Below are positions 16,201 through 27,701 of a stretch of DNA of 64,000 nucleotides, piece by piece. The notes under the pieces were generated by a model. That model searched no databases and had not been told where the DNA came from. It saw only the letters and a list, made by a program, of their open reading frames with translations. The DNA comes from Solidesulfovibrio fructosivorans JJ] (GTDB taxonomy: Bacteria; Desulfobacterota; Desulfovibrionia; Desulfovibrionales; Desulfovibrionaceae): NCBI RefSeq assembly GCF_000179555.1, contig NZ_AECZ01000010.1, forward strand, positions 62,001 to 126,000, in the 5' to 3' direction. Position 1 is the stretch's first letter; every line of letters begins with the position of its first letter. Position numbers and translations under genes: made by a program.

Positions 16201-17727
16201 ATGGCAGACAAGACGCCGGACACCAAGGACATGCCGGCCGAGGGCGAATTCGCCGCGCTCATGGAGGCCTCTTTGGCCGAACGTGGCGGCGAAATCAACG
16301 TTGGCGACCGTATCACCGGACCCATCATCACCATCACCGACACGACCGTGGTGGTGGACACCGGCACCAAGCTCGACGGAGTGGCCGACAAGTCGGAGTT
16401 TCTCGACGAGGAAGGCACGCTGACCGTCAGCGAAGGCGAATCCGTGACCCTTTACGTCGTTTCCCTGCGCGGCGACGAGGTGCTGCTGTCCAAGGCTTTG
16501 ACCGGACAAGGCGGCGCCGAGGCGCTTCGGGCGGCGTTCGAGGCGGGCGTGCCCGTGGAAGGCAAGGTGACGGCCTCGCGCAAGGGCGGCTTCGACGTGG
16601 AGATCCTGCACCGCCGGGCGTTCTGCCCGGTCAGCCAGATCGACATCGCCTTCACCGAAAACCCCGAGGCCCATGTCGGTCAAACCTACAGCTTCGCCAT
16701 CACCACCTTCGAACGCGACGGCCGCAATATCGTCGTCTCCCGGCGCAAGCTGCTCGAAGAGGAACGGGCCGAATCGGAATTGCGGTTCCTGGAATCGGTC
16801 AATCCCGGCGACGTCATCCCGGCCGTAATCACCCGCTTCGCCACCTTCGGTGCCTTTGCCGAAGTGGCTCCGGGACTCGAAGGGCTGGTCCACCTGTCCG
16901 AGCTGTCCTGGTCCCGGGCCGAAAAGCCCGAGGACGCCGTGTCGCTGGGACAGGCCGTCACGGTCAAGGTGCTGGCCTTCGACCGCGACAAGAAAGGCCG
17001 TCCCCGCATTTCGCTTTCCATCAAGCAGGCCGGACCCGATCCCTGGGACAGCGTGAGCGAGAAGTTCGCCGTCGGGGACAAGGTCGAGGGCAAGGTGACG
17101 CGGCTGGCCGACTTCGGCGCGTTCGTGGAACTCGCCCCGGGCATCGAGGGGCTTATCCACGTCAGCGAGATGAGCCACACCCGCCGCATCGCCAAGCCGT
17201 CCGACGTGGTCAACCCCGGCGACGTCGTCACGGTGTCCATCAAGGACATCGACCTGGCCAAACGGCGCATTTCCTTAAGCCTCAAGGAAGCGGCCGGCGA
17301 TCCCTGGGAAAAGGTGCCCGAGACCTTCACCGTTGGCGCGACCGTCGAGGGCATCGTGGAAAACCGCCAGCAGTACGGCCTGTTCATCAACCTCGCCCCC
17401 GGGGTCACCGGCCTTTTGCCGGCGTCCAAGCTGCGCGACGCTCTGGAGCCGGCGACCTATGAAAAGGTCAAATCCGGCGACACGGTGCCGGTCATCGTTT
17501 CCGAGATCGACACGGAAAATCGCAAGATGACCCTCGCCCCCGTCGGCGGCACCAAGGAGCGGGATTTCAAGCGGGACAACCGCGATCACCGCGGCCACGG
17601 CGACCGTGAGAACGACGACTGGCGGCAGTACGCCAAAAAGGAAAAGTCCGGCGGCGGCTTTTCCGGCGGCGGCCTGGGACTCCTCGGCGAGAAGCTCCAG
17701 GAAGCCATCTCCCGTAAAAAGGGATAA
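16201..17727 (+). CDS. rpsA: Ribosomal protein S1-like, five S1 repeats
   Basis: A 508-residue RNA-binding protein. S1-type OB domains can be placed at about 33-102, 117-188, 202-272, 288-358 and 373-442; the third to fifth have the clear pattern seen in TRFATFGAFAEVAPGLEGLV and TRLADFGAFVELAPGIEGLI. E. coli S1 has six repeats, so this is a shorter form, as in many deltaproteobacteria. The C-terminal tail is charged and glycine-rich (HRGHGDRENDDWRQ, then SGGGFSGGG), perhaps a disordered RNA contact. CGGAG precedes the ATG. It acts on the 30S subunit in mRNA loading; with ettA next, this is a translation locus. Confidence 0.88.
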   Translation: MADKTPDTKDMPAEGEFAALMEASLAERGGEINVGDRITGPIITITDTTVVVDTGTKLDGVADKSEFLDEEGTLTVSEGESVTLYVVSLRGDEVLLSKALTGQGGAEALRAAFEAGVPVEGKVTASRKGGFDVEILHRRAFCPVSQIDIAFTENPEAHVGQTYSFAITTFERDGRNIVVSRRKLLEEERAESELRFLESVNPGDVIPAVITRFATFGAFAEVAPGLEGLVHLSELSWSRAEKPEDAVSLGQAVTVKVLAFDRDKKGRPRISLSIKQAGPDPWDSVSEKFAVGDKVEGKVTRLADFGAFVELAPGIEGLIHVSEMSHTRRIAKPSDVVNPGDVVTVSIKDIDLAKRRISLSLKEAAGDPWEKVPETFTVGATVEGIVENRQQYGLFINLAPGVTGLLPASKLRDALEPATYEKVKSGDTVPVIVSEIDTENRKMTLAPVGGTKERDFKRDNRDHRGHGDRENDDWRQYAKKEKSGGGFSGGGLGLLGEKLQEAISRKKG

Positions 17728-17745
17728 GTGTATTGAGAAATCATG

Positions 17746-17785
17746 CCGGGGGAAGAACCTTTCTGAAGAAAGGTTCTTCCCCCGG
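17746..17785. terminator. Hairpin with perfect 18-bp stem after rpsA
   Basis: Arms 17746-17763 and 17768-17785 are perfectly complementary with a TGAA loop. It lies 18 bases after the rpsA stop. No T-run follows, so it may be a processing or mRNA-end hairpin, not a classical terminator. Confidence 0.6.
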
Positions 17786-17886
17786 GCCCCCTTTCCAAAG
17801 ACTTTGCATCATAACGGCATGTTTTCGCCCGACATCCGTTCCAAGTAGCCTTTAAAACCCGTTAGAAAATTTAGGAAAGGGAGAGC

Positions 17887-17927
17887 GCGAGAGGGGAGAA
17901 CCCTTTTTAAAGGGTTTCCCCTCTCGC
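17887..17927. repeat. Intergenic palindrome, GCGAGAGGGG family, copy 1
   Basis: Stem GCGAGAGGGGAGAACCCTTT against AAAGGGTTTCCCCTCTCGC with a two-base loop and one bulged base. It lies between rpsA and ettA and shares its outer stem with four other palindromes in this window. Confidence 0.8.
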
Positions 17928-17963
17928 ACTGTCTTTTCATTATATTCCTACGCAGGAGGTTTC

Positions 17964-19649
17964 ATGGCCGCCGAGCCGAATAAGATCATTTATTCGATGA
18001 TCCGCGTCAGCAAGTTCCATGACAAGAAGCCGATCATCAAGGACATCTCGCTGTCGTATTTCTACGGCGCCAAAATCGGGGTGCTGGGGCTCAACGGCGC
18101 GGGCAAATCCACGCTGCTCAAGATTCTGGCCGGGGTGGACAAGGATTTCCAGGGCGAAACCGTCCTGACCCCGGGGCACACCATCGGCTATCTGGAGCAG
18201 GACCCGCTGGTGGACGTGCAAAAGACGGTGCGCGAGGTGGTCGAGGAAGGCGTGGCCGACACGGTGGCGCTTCTCAAGGAATTCGAGGACATCAACGCCG
18301 CCTTTGCCGAGCCCATGGACGATGACGCCATGAACGCGCTGATCGAACGCCAGGGCGAGGTGCAGGAAAAGCTCGACGCCTGCGACGCCTGGGAACTCGA
18401 CAGCCGGCTGGAGATGGCCATGGACGCCCTGCGCTGCCCGCCCCCGGACACGCCCGTGTCCGTGCTCTCCGGCGGTGAGCGTCGCCGCGTGGCCCTATGC
18501 CGCCTGTTCCTCCAAAAGCCCGACATCATGCTCCTCGACGAGCCCACCAACCACCTGGACGCCGAAACCGTGGCTTGGATGGAGCATTTCCTCCACGGCT
18601 ATCCGGGCACGGTCATCGCCGTCACCCACGACCGCTATTTCCTGGACAACGTGGCCGGCTGGATCCTGGAGCTCGACCGTGGCCGGGGCATTCCCTGGAA
18701 GGGCAACTATTCCTCGTGGTTGGAGCAGAAGCAGGAACGGCTGCGCCAGGAGGAAAAGTCCGAAAGCGAACGTCAGAAGACGCTGGCCCGCGAACTCGAG
18801 TGGGTGCGCATGTCCCCGCGCGGCCGTCACGCCAAGTCCAAGGCCCGCATCACCGCCTACGAATCCCTGGCCTCCCAGGAAAGCGACCGTCTGGCCAAGG
18901 ACCTGGAAATCTACATTCCGCCCGGACCGCGCCTGGGCAAGAACGTCATCGAGGCCGAGGGCGTGTCCAAGGGCTTCGACGACAAGCTGCTTTTCGAAAA
19001 CCTGACCTTCACCGTGCCGCGCGGGGCCATCGTCGGCATCATCGGCCCCAACGGCGCGGGCAAGACCACCATGTTCAAGTTGATCACCGGGCAGGAAACG
19101 CCCGACGCCGGCAGCTTCAAGCTCGGCGAGACGGTGCAGCTGGCCTACGTGGACCAGAACCGTGAATCCCTTGATCCAGAAAAGACTGTGTTCGAGGCCG
19201 TGGGCGAGGGCTACGACACCATCCGGCTGGGCACGAGGGACGTCAACGCCCGCGCCTACGTGGCCCGGTTCAACTTTACCGGCCAGGACCAGCAAAAGAA
19301 GGTCAAGGTGCTCTCCGGCGGCGAGAAAAACCGCCTGCATCTGGCGCTGATGCTCAAAAGCGGCGCCAACGTGCTGCTGCTCGACGAACCGACCAACGAC
19401 CTGGACGTCAACACCCTGCGGGCCCTGGAAGACGCCCTTTTGTCCTTTGCCGGCTCGGCCCTGGTCATCAGCCACGACCGCTGGTTCCTCGACCGCGTGG
19501 CCAGCCACATTCTGGCCTTCGAAGGCGACAGCAAAGCGGTCTTTTTCGACGGCAACTTCACGGAATACGAGGCCGACCGCAAGGCGCGCCTCGGAGCCGA
19601 CGCCGACATTCCCCACCGCATCAAGTACCGCCATTTCAGCCGGGCCTAA
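17964..19649 (+). CDS. ettA: Energy-dependent translational throttle protein EttA (ABC-F)
   Basis: Soluble ABC-F ATPase of 561 residues, the normal EttA length. It gates the first peptide bond at the ribosomal E site according to ATP/ADP ratio. The first nucleotide-binding domain has Walker A GLNGAGKST (about 43), signature VLSGGERRR and Walker B LLDEPTNHLD. The second has GPNGAGKTT, VLSGGEKNR and LLDEPTNDLD. An alpha-helical arm insertion in the first domain (KTVREVVEEGVADTVALLKE) and the linker with PRGRHAKSKARI are EttA features. CAGGAGG precedes the ATG. Downstream of ribosomal protein S1, in keeping with its role. Confidence 0.93.
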   Translation: MAAEPNKIIYSMIRVSKFHDKKPIIKDISLSYFYGAKIGVLGLNGAGKSTLLKILAGVDKDFQGETVLTPGHTIGYLEQDPLVDVQKTVREVVEEGVADTVALLKEFEDINAAFAEPMDDDAMNALIERQGEVQEKLDACDAWELDSRLEMAMDALRCPPPDTPVSVLSGGERRRVALCRLFLQKPDIMLLDEPTNHLDAETVAWMEHFLHGYPGTVIAVTHDRYFLDNVAGWILELDRGRGIPWKGNYSSWLEQKQERLRQEEKSESERQKTLARELEWVRMSPRGRHAKSKARITAYESLASQESDRLAKDLEIYIPPGPRLGKNVIEAEGVSKGFDDKLLFENLTFTVPRGAIVGIIGPNGAGKTTMFKLITGQETPDAGSFKLGETVQLAYVDQNRESLDPEKTVFEAVGEGYDTIRLGTRDVNARAYVARFNFTGQDQQKKVKVLSGGEKNRLHLALMLKSGANVLLLDEPTNDLDVNTLRALEDALLSFAGSALVISHDRWFLDRVASHILAFEGDSKAVFFDGNFTEYEADRKARLGADADIPHRIKYRHFSRA

Positions 19650-19661
19650 GGCTGAAGAGAT

Positions 19662-19701
19662 GCGAGAGGGGCACCCCTTTGAAAAGGGTTTCCCCTCTCG
19701 C
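19662..19701. repeat. Intergenic palindrome, GCGAGAGGGG family, copy 2
   Basis: GCGAGAGGGGCACCCCTTT paired with AAAGGGTTTCCCCTCTCGC, 12 bases after the ettA stop codon. Confidence 0.8.
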
Positions 19702-19778
19702 GCTCTCCCCCTCCTGAAACTTTTTATGGTGTTAACCACCTCACCTTTCTTCCAGAAACGCTTATACGTCACCCCAAA

Positions 19779-19810
19779 GACCGCCCGCGCATCGTGTGGG
19801 CGGCCTTTTT
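19779..19810 (+). terminator. Rho-independent terminator downstream of ettA
   Basis: A GC stem GACCGCCCGC against GTGGGCGGCC with short loop, one A-C mismatch and a wobble pair, followed by five T. Confidence 0.75.
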
Positions 19811-20253
19811 CATTCTGCCCCGAAGGAATGCAAAAAGCCTCTCCAGACTGGCTGCCCGCAATAACTTGCGCTATGAAAGCAATCGAGATTTCCGCCCGCA
19901 ACGGCGGGCGTCAATTGAGCAATTGCCCCCCGCCCCAAGGCGGCGGAAAGCGGAACAAGGAGGCGTATGACGGAGGATCGAAAACTCGGACATTTTGGTC
20001 CTCAGCGTTCGGCGGCGGCAACGAACGCTTCAAACGGTGGGGACAGACGGATGACGCCGGGGCCACGCGGCGGATCGGCATCCACCCTCCTCTCTCTCCT
20101 TACTGGCAGCAGATGGACAACGACGACATCAATCCGAAACCGGTCGTCTGGTAACCGACCGTCCCGACAGGACACGCGTTTTGCCGAGGCGATACATCTC
20201 TCCGGCATTCCCCGTTCTTTCCGCAACGCCCCATTGCACTCGAGGAGACATCC
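19811..20253 (+). other. Intergenic region with doubtful small reading frames
   Basis: About 440 bases between the ettA terminator and the chemoreceptor. An ATG at 19967 has an ideal AAGGAGG, but its frame runs into the next gene and looks non-coding. The frame from an ATG at 19873 to TAA at 20154 gives a 93-residue peptide ending in PYWQQMDNDDINPKPVVW, with plausible composition but no good ribosome-binding site. The two may be pieces of one frameshifted small gene. I recognise no family. Confidence 0.25.
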
Positions 20254-21999
20254 ATGCCCCGCCCCGCCGTCATGCCCGTATTTTTCCTTCTTGCCGGCCT
20301 GCTGGCCCTTGACTGGTGCCTGACGCTCATCGCCGCGTTCGTGCCAGCCACTTCCTGGCTGCCGCCCACCCTGGCCATTGGCTGGACCGTTTTCGCCGTC
20401 TGCGCCGTCTGGTTCGCCTGCCGCCGCCTGCTGCCGTTGCTCCGGCGGCAAAAGAAAAACCAGGAAGCGCTGCTGCGCCTTGCCGCCGGGGATTTGCGCG
20501 GCTGCGTCGACCCCGAGGCGGACTGCCCGGCCGTAACGCGGCTGCGCACGTTTTGCATCAACGACCGCAACGCCGTGAACACCATCGCCGCCTATTCCCG
20601 GGAATTCGAACACCACTCCGACCAAGCATGCGCCATGGCCCAGGAAGCCAAGGCCGAGGCGTCCGGCATCGACGACGAGTCGCACCGGCTTTCGGGCGAG
20701 ATGGAGGCCGTCAACGCGGCCGCCGGGGAAGTCGCCGGCCACATCGGCAGCATCGCCGCGGCCGTCACCCAGATGCGCCAAGCCAGCGACGACATCGCCG
20801 GTAACATGGAGCGAGCCCGGGACGCCGTCGACCGGGCCTCCCGGACGGCCCGGGAAAACGCCACGCGCATCGAATCCCTGGGCACACAGGCCTCAAGCGG
20901 CGTCGACGGTCTGCGACAGGTCACGACCTCCATCGAAAGCGTTCGTGACCGGGCCGTGGCCCTCAAACACGACATGGACGCCCTGGGACGCGACAGCAAA
21001 TCCATCGGCGCGATCCTCGGCGTCATTGCCGACATCGCCGACCAGACGAACCTGCTCGCCCTAAACGCGGCCATCGAAGCGGCCCGCGCCGGCGAATCCG
21101 GGCGCGGCTTCGCGGTGGTGGCCGACGAAGTGCGCAAGCTTGCCGAAAAAACCATGGCCGCCACCAAGGATGTGGAGACGGCCATCCACTCCATCCAGAC
21201 CATGGCCGGCAACAATCTGGCCGCCACGGAAAGCGCTGTCGCCGCCGTCGAGGACAGCATGCGCCTTGCGGAAGAGCAGATCGGCGAGACGGACGCGCTC
21301 ATGGAGTCCATGATGGCGGTCAGCCGGGAAGTGGGCGGCATCACCGAAATCGTGGACGCCCTCAAAGATATGGTCTTCGCCAGCTCCAGCGCCGCCGCGC
21401 AACATTCCCAAGCCACGGCCGCAATCGCCCGGAACCTGGCCGCGACATCCGAGAAAGCGACGGACATGCGCGACCGGGCCAGAAGCGGGCATATAGCCGT
21501 GCAGGGCATCTCCGAAAGCGCGGCCACCGTTGCCCAATCGGTGGCCGATATGGCCGCCGGCGTCCTGCAGGTCAATTCCGCCGCCCGGGAGCTGACGCGG
21601 CTGACCGGCCATCTGGCCCGGGAGATCGAGGGGTTTCGACTGGGTGACGCGCCGTTTGACATCGCGGCCATCAAGACCGCCCATCTGGCCTGGCGGGCCC
21701 GCCTGGAAGCCGTGCTGCTGGGCCATGCGCGCCTGGAGGCCTCGGAAGTGGCCGATCACCACCAGTGCCAATTCGGCCGTTGGTACGACGACGAGGGACA
21801 AAGCAAATTCGGCGATGCCGCGACGTTTCAGGAAATCGGACAGCACCACGAGCGCGTGCACGCCCTGGCCAAGACCATCGCCGGCCTGGCCGGGCAAGGA
21901 AAAAACGAGGAAGCCGCGGCCCGCATGGACGCATTCGAGGACGCCCGGGTCAAGCTGTTTGACGCGCTCAACCGCCTCTACCTGGAAATGACGCGCTAG
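20254..21999 (+). CDS. Methyl-accepting chemotaxis protein with C-terminal CZB zinc domain
   Basis: A 581-residue chemoreceptor. Two hydrophobic helices (about 7-29 and 38-58) are separated by only a few residues, so there is no periplasmic sensor. The signalling hairpin has the conserved tip [20 protein letters not shown] (about 264-283). The C-terminus holds a chemoreceptor zinc-binding domain: His 477 in HLAWRARLE, Cys 505 in CQFGRWY, and His 532 and 536 in HHERVH, the 3His/1Cys set. It therefore probably senses zinc or oxidants such as hypochlorous acid inside the cell. GAGGAGACATCC precedes the ATG. Monocistronic. Confidence 0.9.
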   Translation: MPRPAVMPVFFLLAGLLALDWCLTLIAAFVPATSWLPPTLAIGWTVFAVCAVWFACRRLLPLLRRQKKNQEALLRLAAGDLRGCVDPEADCPAVTRLRTFCINDRNAVNTIAAYSREFEHHSDQACAMAQEAKAEASGIDDESHRLSGEMEAVNAAAGEVAGHIGSIAAAVTQMRQASDDIAGNMERARDAVDRASRTARENATRIESLGTQASSGVDGLRQVTTSIESVRDRAVALKHDMDALGRDSKSIGAILGVIADIADQTNLLALNAAIEAARAGESGRGFAVVADEVRKLAEKTMAATKDVETAIHSIQTMAGNNLAATESAVAAVEDSMRLAEEQIGETDALMESMMAVSREVGGITEIVDALKDMVFASSSAAAQHSQATAAIARNLAATSEKATDMRDRARSGHIAVQGISESAATVAQSVADMAAGVLQVNSAARELTRLTGHLAREIEGFRLGDAPFDIAAIKTAHLAWRARLEAVLLGHARLEASEVADHHQCQFGRWYDDEGQSKFGDAATFQEIGQHHERVHALAKTIAGLAGQGKNEEAAARMDAFEDARVKLFDALNRLYLEMTR

Positions 22000-22028
22000 T
22001 TGCAGTGAAAGTTCCGAAAAGAAAAAAC

Positions 22029-22068
22029 GCGAGAGGGGGAACCCATTTCAACGGGTTCCCCCTCTCGC
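22029..22068. repeat. Intergenic palindrome, GCGAGAGGGG family, copy 3
   Basis: A perfect 16-bp stem GCGAGAGGGGGAACCC/GGGTTCCCCCTCTCGC with an eight-base loop, between the convergent chemoreceptor and NifA-like genes. It could end transcripts from both sides. Confidence 0.8.
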
Positions 22069-22088
22069 ATATTCCTCTCCAACCACGC

Positions 22089-23629
22089 CTAAGCGCGGCT
22101 CTTGACCCGCTGCACGGCGACCAGGGATTCGAGATTGAATTTTTTGACCCGGTAGCCCATCTGGCGCGGCGTGATGCCGAGTTCGCGGGCCGCCTTGTGC
22201 TGGATGCCGCCGCTGCGGCGCAGGGCGTCGATGATGACGGACTTCTCCAGGCTTTGCAGCGACGGAGAGCTTTCGCCGCCGAACTCGAGCTCCTGGCCGC
22301 CCTCTTCCCGGGGCTGGATGGTCAGGTAGGGCCGGATGAGGTCGGCGTCGATCCGCTCGTTCTCGGCCAAAATCACCAACCGTTCGACAAGGTTCTCCAT
22401 TTCGCGGACATTGCCCGGCCAGTCGTATTGCTTGAGCACGGCCAGGGCCTCGGTGGAAAAGGTCAGCTTGCGGGCGTATTCCTTGGAGACCTTGTTGAGA
22501 AAATGGATGAGCAGGCTCGGGATGTCTTCCTTGCGGTCCCGAAGCGGCGGGGCGTTGAGCGGAAAAACGTTGAGCCGGTAGTAGAGATCGGGTCGGAAGG
22601 AACCCTCCTCGGCCAACGCGGCCAGATCCTTGTTGGTGGCGGCCAGGATGCGCACGTCCGCCTGCCGGGTTTTGTTGCTGCCCAGGCGCTCGAACTCCTT
22701 GTCCTGGAGCACGCGCAGCAGCTTGGCCTGGAGCCCGAGCGGCAGTTCGCCGATCTCGTCGAGAAAAAGCGTGCCCTTGTTGGCCTCTTCGAACCGGCCG
22801 GGCTTGGTCTGGTCCGCCCCGGTGAACGCACCCTTTTCATAGCCGAAGAGTTCCGATTCCAGCAGGGTTTCCGGAATCGAGGCGCAGTTGACCTTGATGA
22901 AGGGATAGTCTTTGCGCTCGGAAAGATCGTGGATGATGCGGCCGATAAGCGTCTTGCCGGTGCCGGACTCGCCAAGGAGCAGCACCGTGGCCCGGGTCGG
23001 GGCGACCTTTTCGATCTGGCGCTGCACTTCCTGCATGGCCAGACTCTTGCCGACGATATAGAGCCCCTGGGATTCCTGGGACAGCTTGTATTTGAGCGAG
23101 ATGTTTTCCCGCTTGAGATTCTCGACCTTGGCCTCGTATTTCTGGTTGAGGCTCATGAACTGGGCAATGAGCGTGGCCACGACGGTCAAAAAGGCCACGT
23201 CCTCCCCGTAGTCCACTTCGTCGCCGAAAAGCCGGTCCACATTGAGCACGCCGATGGCCTGGCCGTGCAAAATGATCGGCACTCCGACAAAGGAGATCGT
23301 ATGGCGCTCGATCTTGCGCGACTGTGTTTTATCCAGGAAAAGCGGCTCGTTGCGGATGTCCGGCACCACGTAGGGCTGGGCCGTCTGGAAAATGAGCCCG
23401 GTGACGCCCTCGTCGAGGCCGTACACGCCCCGCCGCTTTTCCTCGGTGGAAAGCCCCTGGGAAACGCTGATGACAAGCTTGCCCGTGGAGCGGTCGACCA
23501 GGGTGATGGTGGCGCGCTTCATGGAGAGCGTCTCGGCCAGGATGCGCAAAATATCCTGGAGGGACTGCTCGAGGTCGAGCGCCTTGTCGATAATGCCGCT
23601 TATGGCGGAAAGGCAGGAGAGCTGCAGAT

Positions 23630-23648
<19 letters not shown>
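22089..23648 (-). CDS. Sigma-54-dependent activator, NifA-like (GAF-AAA-Fis HTH)
   Basis: A 519-residue enhancer-binding protein. Residues about 20-170 are a GAF domain. The AAA domain has Walker A GESGTGKT, the sigma-54 contact GAFTGA (in [12 protein letters not shown]) and Walker [12 protein letters not shown]. The C-terminal Fis-type helix-turn-helix ends [20 protein letters not shown], the wording typical of NifA. There is no Cys-rich linker between AAA and HTH, so it is not of the oxygen-sensitive NifA class. Its start overlaps the end of argH by 19 bases, so it is co-transcribed with the arginine genes. No nif genes are visible here, and the target promoters are unknown. Confidence 0.85.
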
Positions 23649-25012
<1,364 letters not shown>

Positions 25013-25044
25013 GGTGTGTATCCTCCGGAGGAGGGGAAGAGGAA

Positions 25045-25093
25045 CCGGGGGAGGGAACCCCTTTTTTGCAAAAAAAGGGGTTCCCTCCCCCGG
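25045..25093. repeat. Hairpin with perfect 23-bp stem between argG and argH
   Basis: Arms 25045-25067 and 25071-25093 are perfectly complementary around a three-base GCA loop, with six A/T pairs at the top. It ends about 30 bases upstream of the argH start codon. Either orientation yields a stem with a T/A-rich tip, so it could end argG transcripts or act as a processing site. Confidence 0.8.
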
Positions 25094-25338
25094 ACCCCCA
25101 CCCTCCCCCAAAAACTCTCAACGGAGTTGTATAATCCCCTGGTCCTAACGTTCTTCCATGCGGCGCTTCGCCGCTGGCGCACCTTGTCGCCGCAATCCGT
25201 CCGGCGTCCCGCTTCCCCGCCATGGTCTCGCCCGACCAAAGCCGAAAAAGGGGGCCCGGGGGGCATCAAGCCCCCCGGCAGGTCCAGGGCAGAGCCCTGG
25301 CGGGGTCAGGGGCGGAGCCCCTGCGCTTCCCCCCTCCC
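25094..25338. repeat. Non-coding GC-rich stem-loop mosaic, copy B (inverted)
   Basis: The rest of the argG-argH gap has no gene. Bases 25155-25177 are the exact reverse complement of 11370-11392, and the flanks to about 25200 match 11343-11369 closely. The next module (25250-25276) is a GGGGGGC/GCCCCCC stem around an ATCAA loop, the counterpart of the GGGGGAC/GTCCCCC stem in copy A. Stems of CAGGG/CCCTG type follow up to the argG stop. Confidence 0.7.
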
Positions 25339-26532
25339 CTACTTCCCGAGTCCGCGCAGGCGCAGGCCGACCAGTTTGATGAAGCCGGACGCGTCGGCCT
25401 GGTTGTAGATCTCGTCCTTTTCGAAAGTGGCGAGCTTGGGGTTGTAGAGGCTATTGGGCGACTTGCGGCCCACCGGATAGGCCTGACCCTTGTACAACTT
25501 GACGCGCACGGCACCGGTGACGCGGCTGGAAGCTTCGTCGATCATGGCTTGCAGGGCCTTGCGTTCCGGACCGTACCAGAAGCCGTTGTAGACCATCTCG
25601 GCATACTTGGGGATGAGCCCGTCGCGCAGATGCATGACCTCGCGGTCGAGGCAGATGCCTTCGAGGTCGCGCTTGGCGATATGGAGTATGGTGCCGCCCG
25701 GGGTCTCGTAGACGCCGCGCGACTTCATGCCGACAAAGCGGTTCTCGACCATGTCGATACGGCCGATGCCGTGTTTGCCGCCGAGCGTGTTGAGAAGCTT
25801 TATGAGCGAGGCCGGCGAGAGTCTCTCGCCGTCAACGGCCACCGGGTCGCCGTGCTCGAAATCGATGGTGACGACGTCCGGGGTGTCCGGGGCCTTCTCG
25901 ACGGGCACGGTGAGGAGATAGGTGTCGGGGCCGGGCTCGTTCCAGGGGTCTTCCAGCTCGCCGCCCTCGAAGCTCAAGTGCAGCAGGTTGCGGTCCATGC
26001 TGTGGTCCGAGCCTTTCTTGTCCGAGGGTACGGGGATGCCGTTTTGCTTGGCGAAATTGATGAGGTCGGTGCGCGAAGCGAAGTCCCATTCACGCCAGGG
26101 GGCGATGGTGCGCAGATCGGGAGCCAGGACGCCGGTGGTCAGCTCGAAGCGGACCTGGTCGTTACCCTTGCCGGTCGCGCCGTGGGCCACGGCCTGGGCG
26201 CCTTCGGCCCGGGCCACATCGACCAGGCGCTTGGCGATAAGCGGCCGGGCGATGGAGGTGCCGAGCAGGTAGCGGCCTTCGTAGACGGCGCCGGCGCGCA
26301 GCATGGGGAAGATGAAATCCTTGGCGAATTCCTCGCGCAAGTCGTCGATGTAGGCCTTGGACGCGCCGGTGCGCAGGGCCTTTTCCTCCAGGCCGTCGAG
26401 TTCCTCTTCCTGGCCCAGGTCGCAGGTGACGGTAATGACTTCGCAGTCATACGTCTTCTTGATCCATTTGAGGATGACGGAGGTGTCGAGGCCGCCGGAA
26501 TAGGCGAGCACGACTTTCTTGATGGCGCTCAT
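25339..26532 (-). CDS. argG: Argininosuccinate synthase
   Basis: Joins citrulline and aspartate with ATP in arginine synthesis. The 397-residue length is typical. The ATP-pyrophosphatase loop [10 protein letters not shown] is at residues 10-19, followed by the family segments [16 protein letters not shown] and [25 protein letters not shown] precedes the ATG. It starts 20 bases after argF on the same strand; argH follows downstream after a hairpin-rich gap. Confidence 0.97.
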   Translation of the reverse strand: MSAIKKVVLAYSGGLDTSVILKWIKKTYDCEVITVTCDLGQEEELDGLEEKALRTGASKAYIDDLREEFAKDFIFPMLRAGAVYEGRYLLGTSIARPLIAKRLVDVARAEGAQAVAHGATGKGNDQVRFELTTGVLAPDLRTIAPWREWDFASRTDLINFAKQNGIPVPSDKKGSDHSMDRNLLHLSFEGGELEDPWNEPGPDTYLLTVPVEKAPDTPDVVTIDFEHGDPVAVDGERLSPASLIKLLNTLGGKHGIGRIDMVENRFVGMKSRGVYETPGGTILHIAKRDLEGICLDREVMHLRDGLIPKYAEMVYNGFWYGPERKALQAMIDEASSRVTGAVRVKLYKGQAYPVGRKSPNSLYNPKLATFEKDEIYNQADASGFIKLVGLRLRGLGK

Positions 26533-26552
26533 GGCTCGTTCCTTTTGCGGGG

Positions 26553-27461
26553 TTATTTCCCCTTGGTGAAAATCCATTCGAGAATGGCTTTCTGGACATG
26601 GAGGCGGTTTTCGGCTTCGTCCCAGACCACGGAGTGCGGCCCTTCCATGACGGAATCGGTGATCTCCTCCCCGCGATGGGCGGGCAGGCAATGGAGCACC
26701 CTGACGTCGGGCTTGGCCAGGGCGACGAGGGCGTCGTTGATCTGAAATCCGGCGAAGGCCCTGGCCCGAATGGCCTGCTCCGATTCCTGGCCCATGGAGG
26801 CCCAGACGTCGGTATAGAGGTAGTCCGCGCCCTTGGCCGCTTCTGCGGGATCGTCGACCACCGCCACATCGGCCCCTTCTTCCCGGGCGCGGGCGACCAC
26901 GGCGGGATCGGGCTGATAGCCCTTGGGCGCGGCCACGACCACGCGGAAGGGGAAGCGTGCGGCGGCGTTGATAAGGGAATGGGCAATATTGTTGCCGTCG
27001 CCGACAAAGGCCAAAGTGAGCCCTTCCAGGCCGCCGGAGTGCTCGCGCATGGTGAGCAGGTCGGCCATGATCTGGCAGGGATGGTATTCGTCGGACAGGG
27101 CGTTGACCACGGGGATGGAGCCGGCCGCGGCCAGTTCCTCCAGCTTGTGGTGCCCGAAGGTCCGTACGATCAGGCAGTCGGCGTAGCGGGACAGCACCCG
27201 GGCGGTATCGCGGATGGGTTCGTCGCGGCCGAGCTGGGAATCGTTTTGGGTCATGAAAATGGGCCAGCCGCCGAGATGCCGCACGGCGACCTCGAAGGAG
27301 ACGCGGGTGCGGGTGGAGGCCTTTTCGAAGACGAGGATGCAGGTTTTGCCGTCGAGCAGGTCCGAGCGGTAATCGACGGCCTTCATGGCGGCGGCCCTGT
27401 CGAGCAGGGCGGCCGCCTCTTGCTTGGAGAAATCCAGAATGGTCAGGAAGTGTTGGGGCAT
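26553..27461 (-). CDS. argF: Ornithine carbamoyltransferase
   Basis: Makes citrulline from ornithine and carbamoyl phosphate. The 302 residues include the carbamoyl-phosphate loop STRTRVSFE, the HHKLEELA and HPCQIMADL segments and the ornithine-side motif [23 protein letters not shown] stands before the ATG at 27461. It is the first gene of the argF-argG-argH transcript, with its promoter about 50 bases upstream. Confidence 0.97.
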   Translation of the reverse strand: MPQHFLTILDFSKQEAAALLDRAAAMKAVDYRSDLLDGKTCILVFEKASTRTRVSFEVAVRHLGGWPIFMTQNDSQLGRDEPIRDTARVLSRYADCLIVRTFGHHKLEELAAAGSIPVVNALSDEYHPCQIMADLLTMREHSGGLEGLTLAFVGDGNNIAHSLINAAARFPFRVVVAAPKGYQPDPAVVARAREEGADVAVVDDPAEAAKGADYLYTDVWASMGQESEQAIRARAFAGFQINDALVALAKPDVRVLHCLPAHRGEEITDSVMEGPHSVVWDEAENRLHVQKAILEWIFTKGK

Positions 27462-27508
27462 GACGATATCCTTGCGACGCGACTTGCCGGAAATTGTAGA
27501 AAAGATAA

Positions 27509-27538
27509 TATATAGTCTTATCCTGTGCATCTTGTAAA
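27509..27538 (-). promoter_or_regulatory. Promoter of argFGH with GATAA/TTATC palindrome
   Basis: On the minus strand TTTACA (27533-27538) and TATATA (27509-27514) are 18 bases apart in a clearly AT-rich island. An inverted repeat GATAA-N9-TTATC (27504-27522) covers the -10 box and could bind an arginine repressor, though it does not match the enterobacterial ARG box. Confidence 0.6.
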
Positions 27539-27701
27539 GGCCCATGGCGGCGCGCGGCCGTCCCGAATGCGTTGACCCGGCCGCCGTCAGGGTGGTAGCA
27601 AACTCCATGCTCATACATCCCATCCGTCGCCGGGCCAGCGATACGGCCTTGCGCGGAAACACGGGCCCGGCGGCCCATAATCCAGGCGGGAGGAGGCACT
27701 T

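Noticed and set aside
15058-17178. 706-codon minus-strand frame covering the membrane hydrolase and rpsA
   Set aside because: Only the part from the ATG at 16062, with its ribosome-binding site, resembles a protein family. The upstream part is antisense to ribosomal protein S1.
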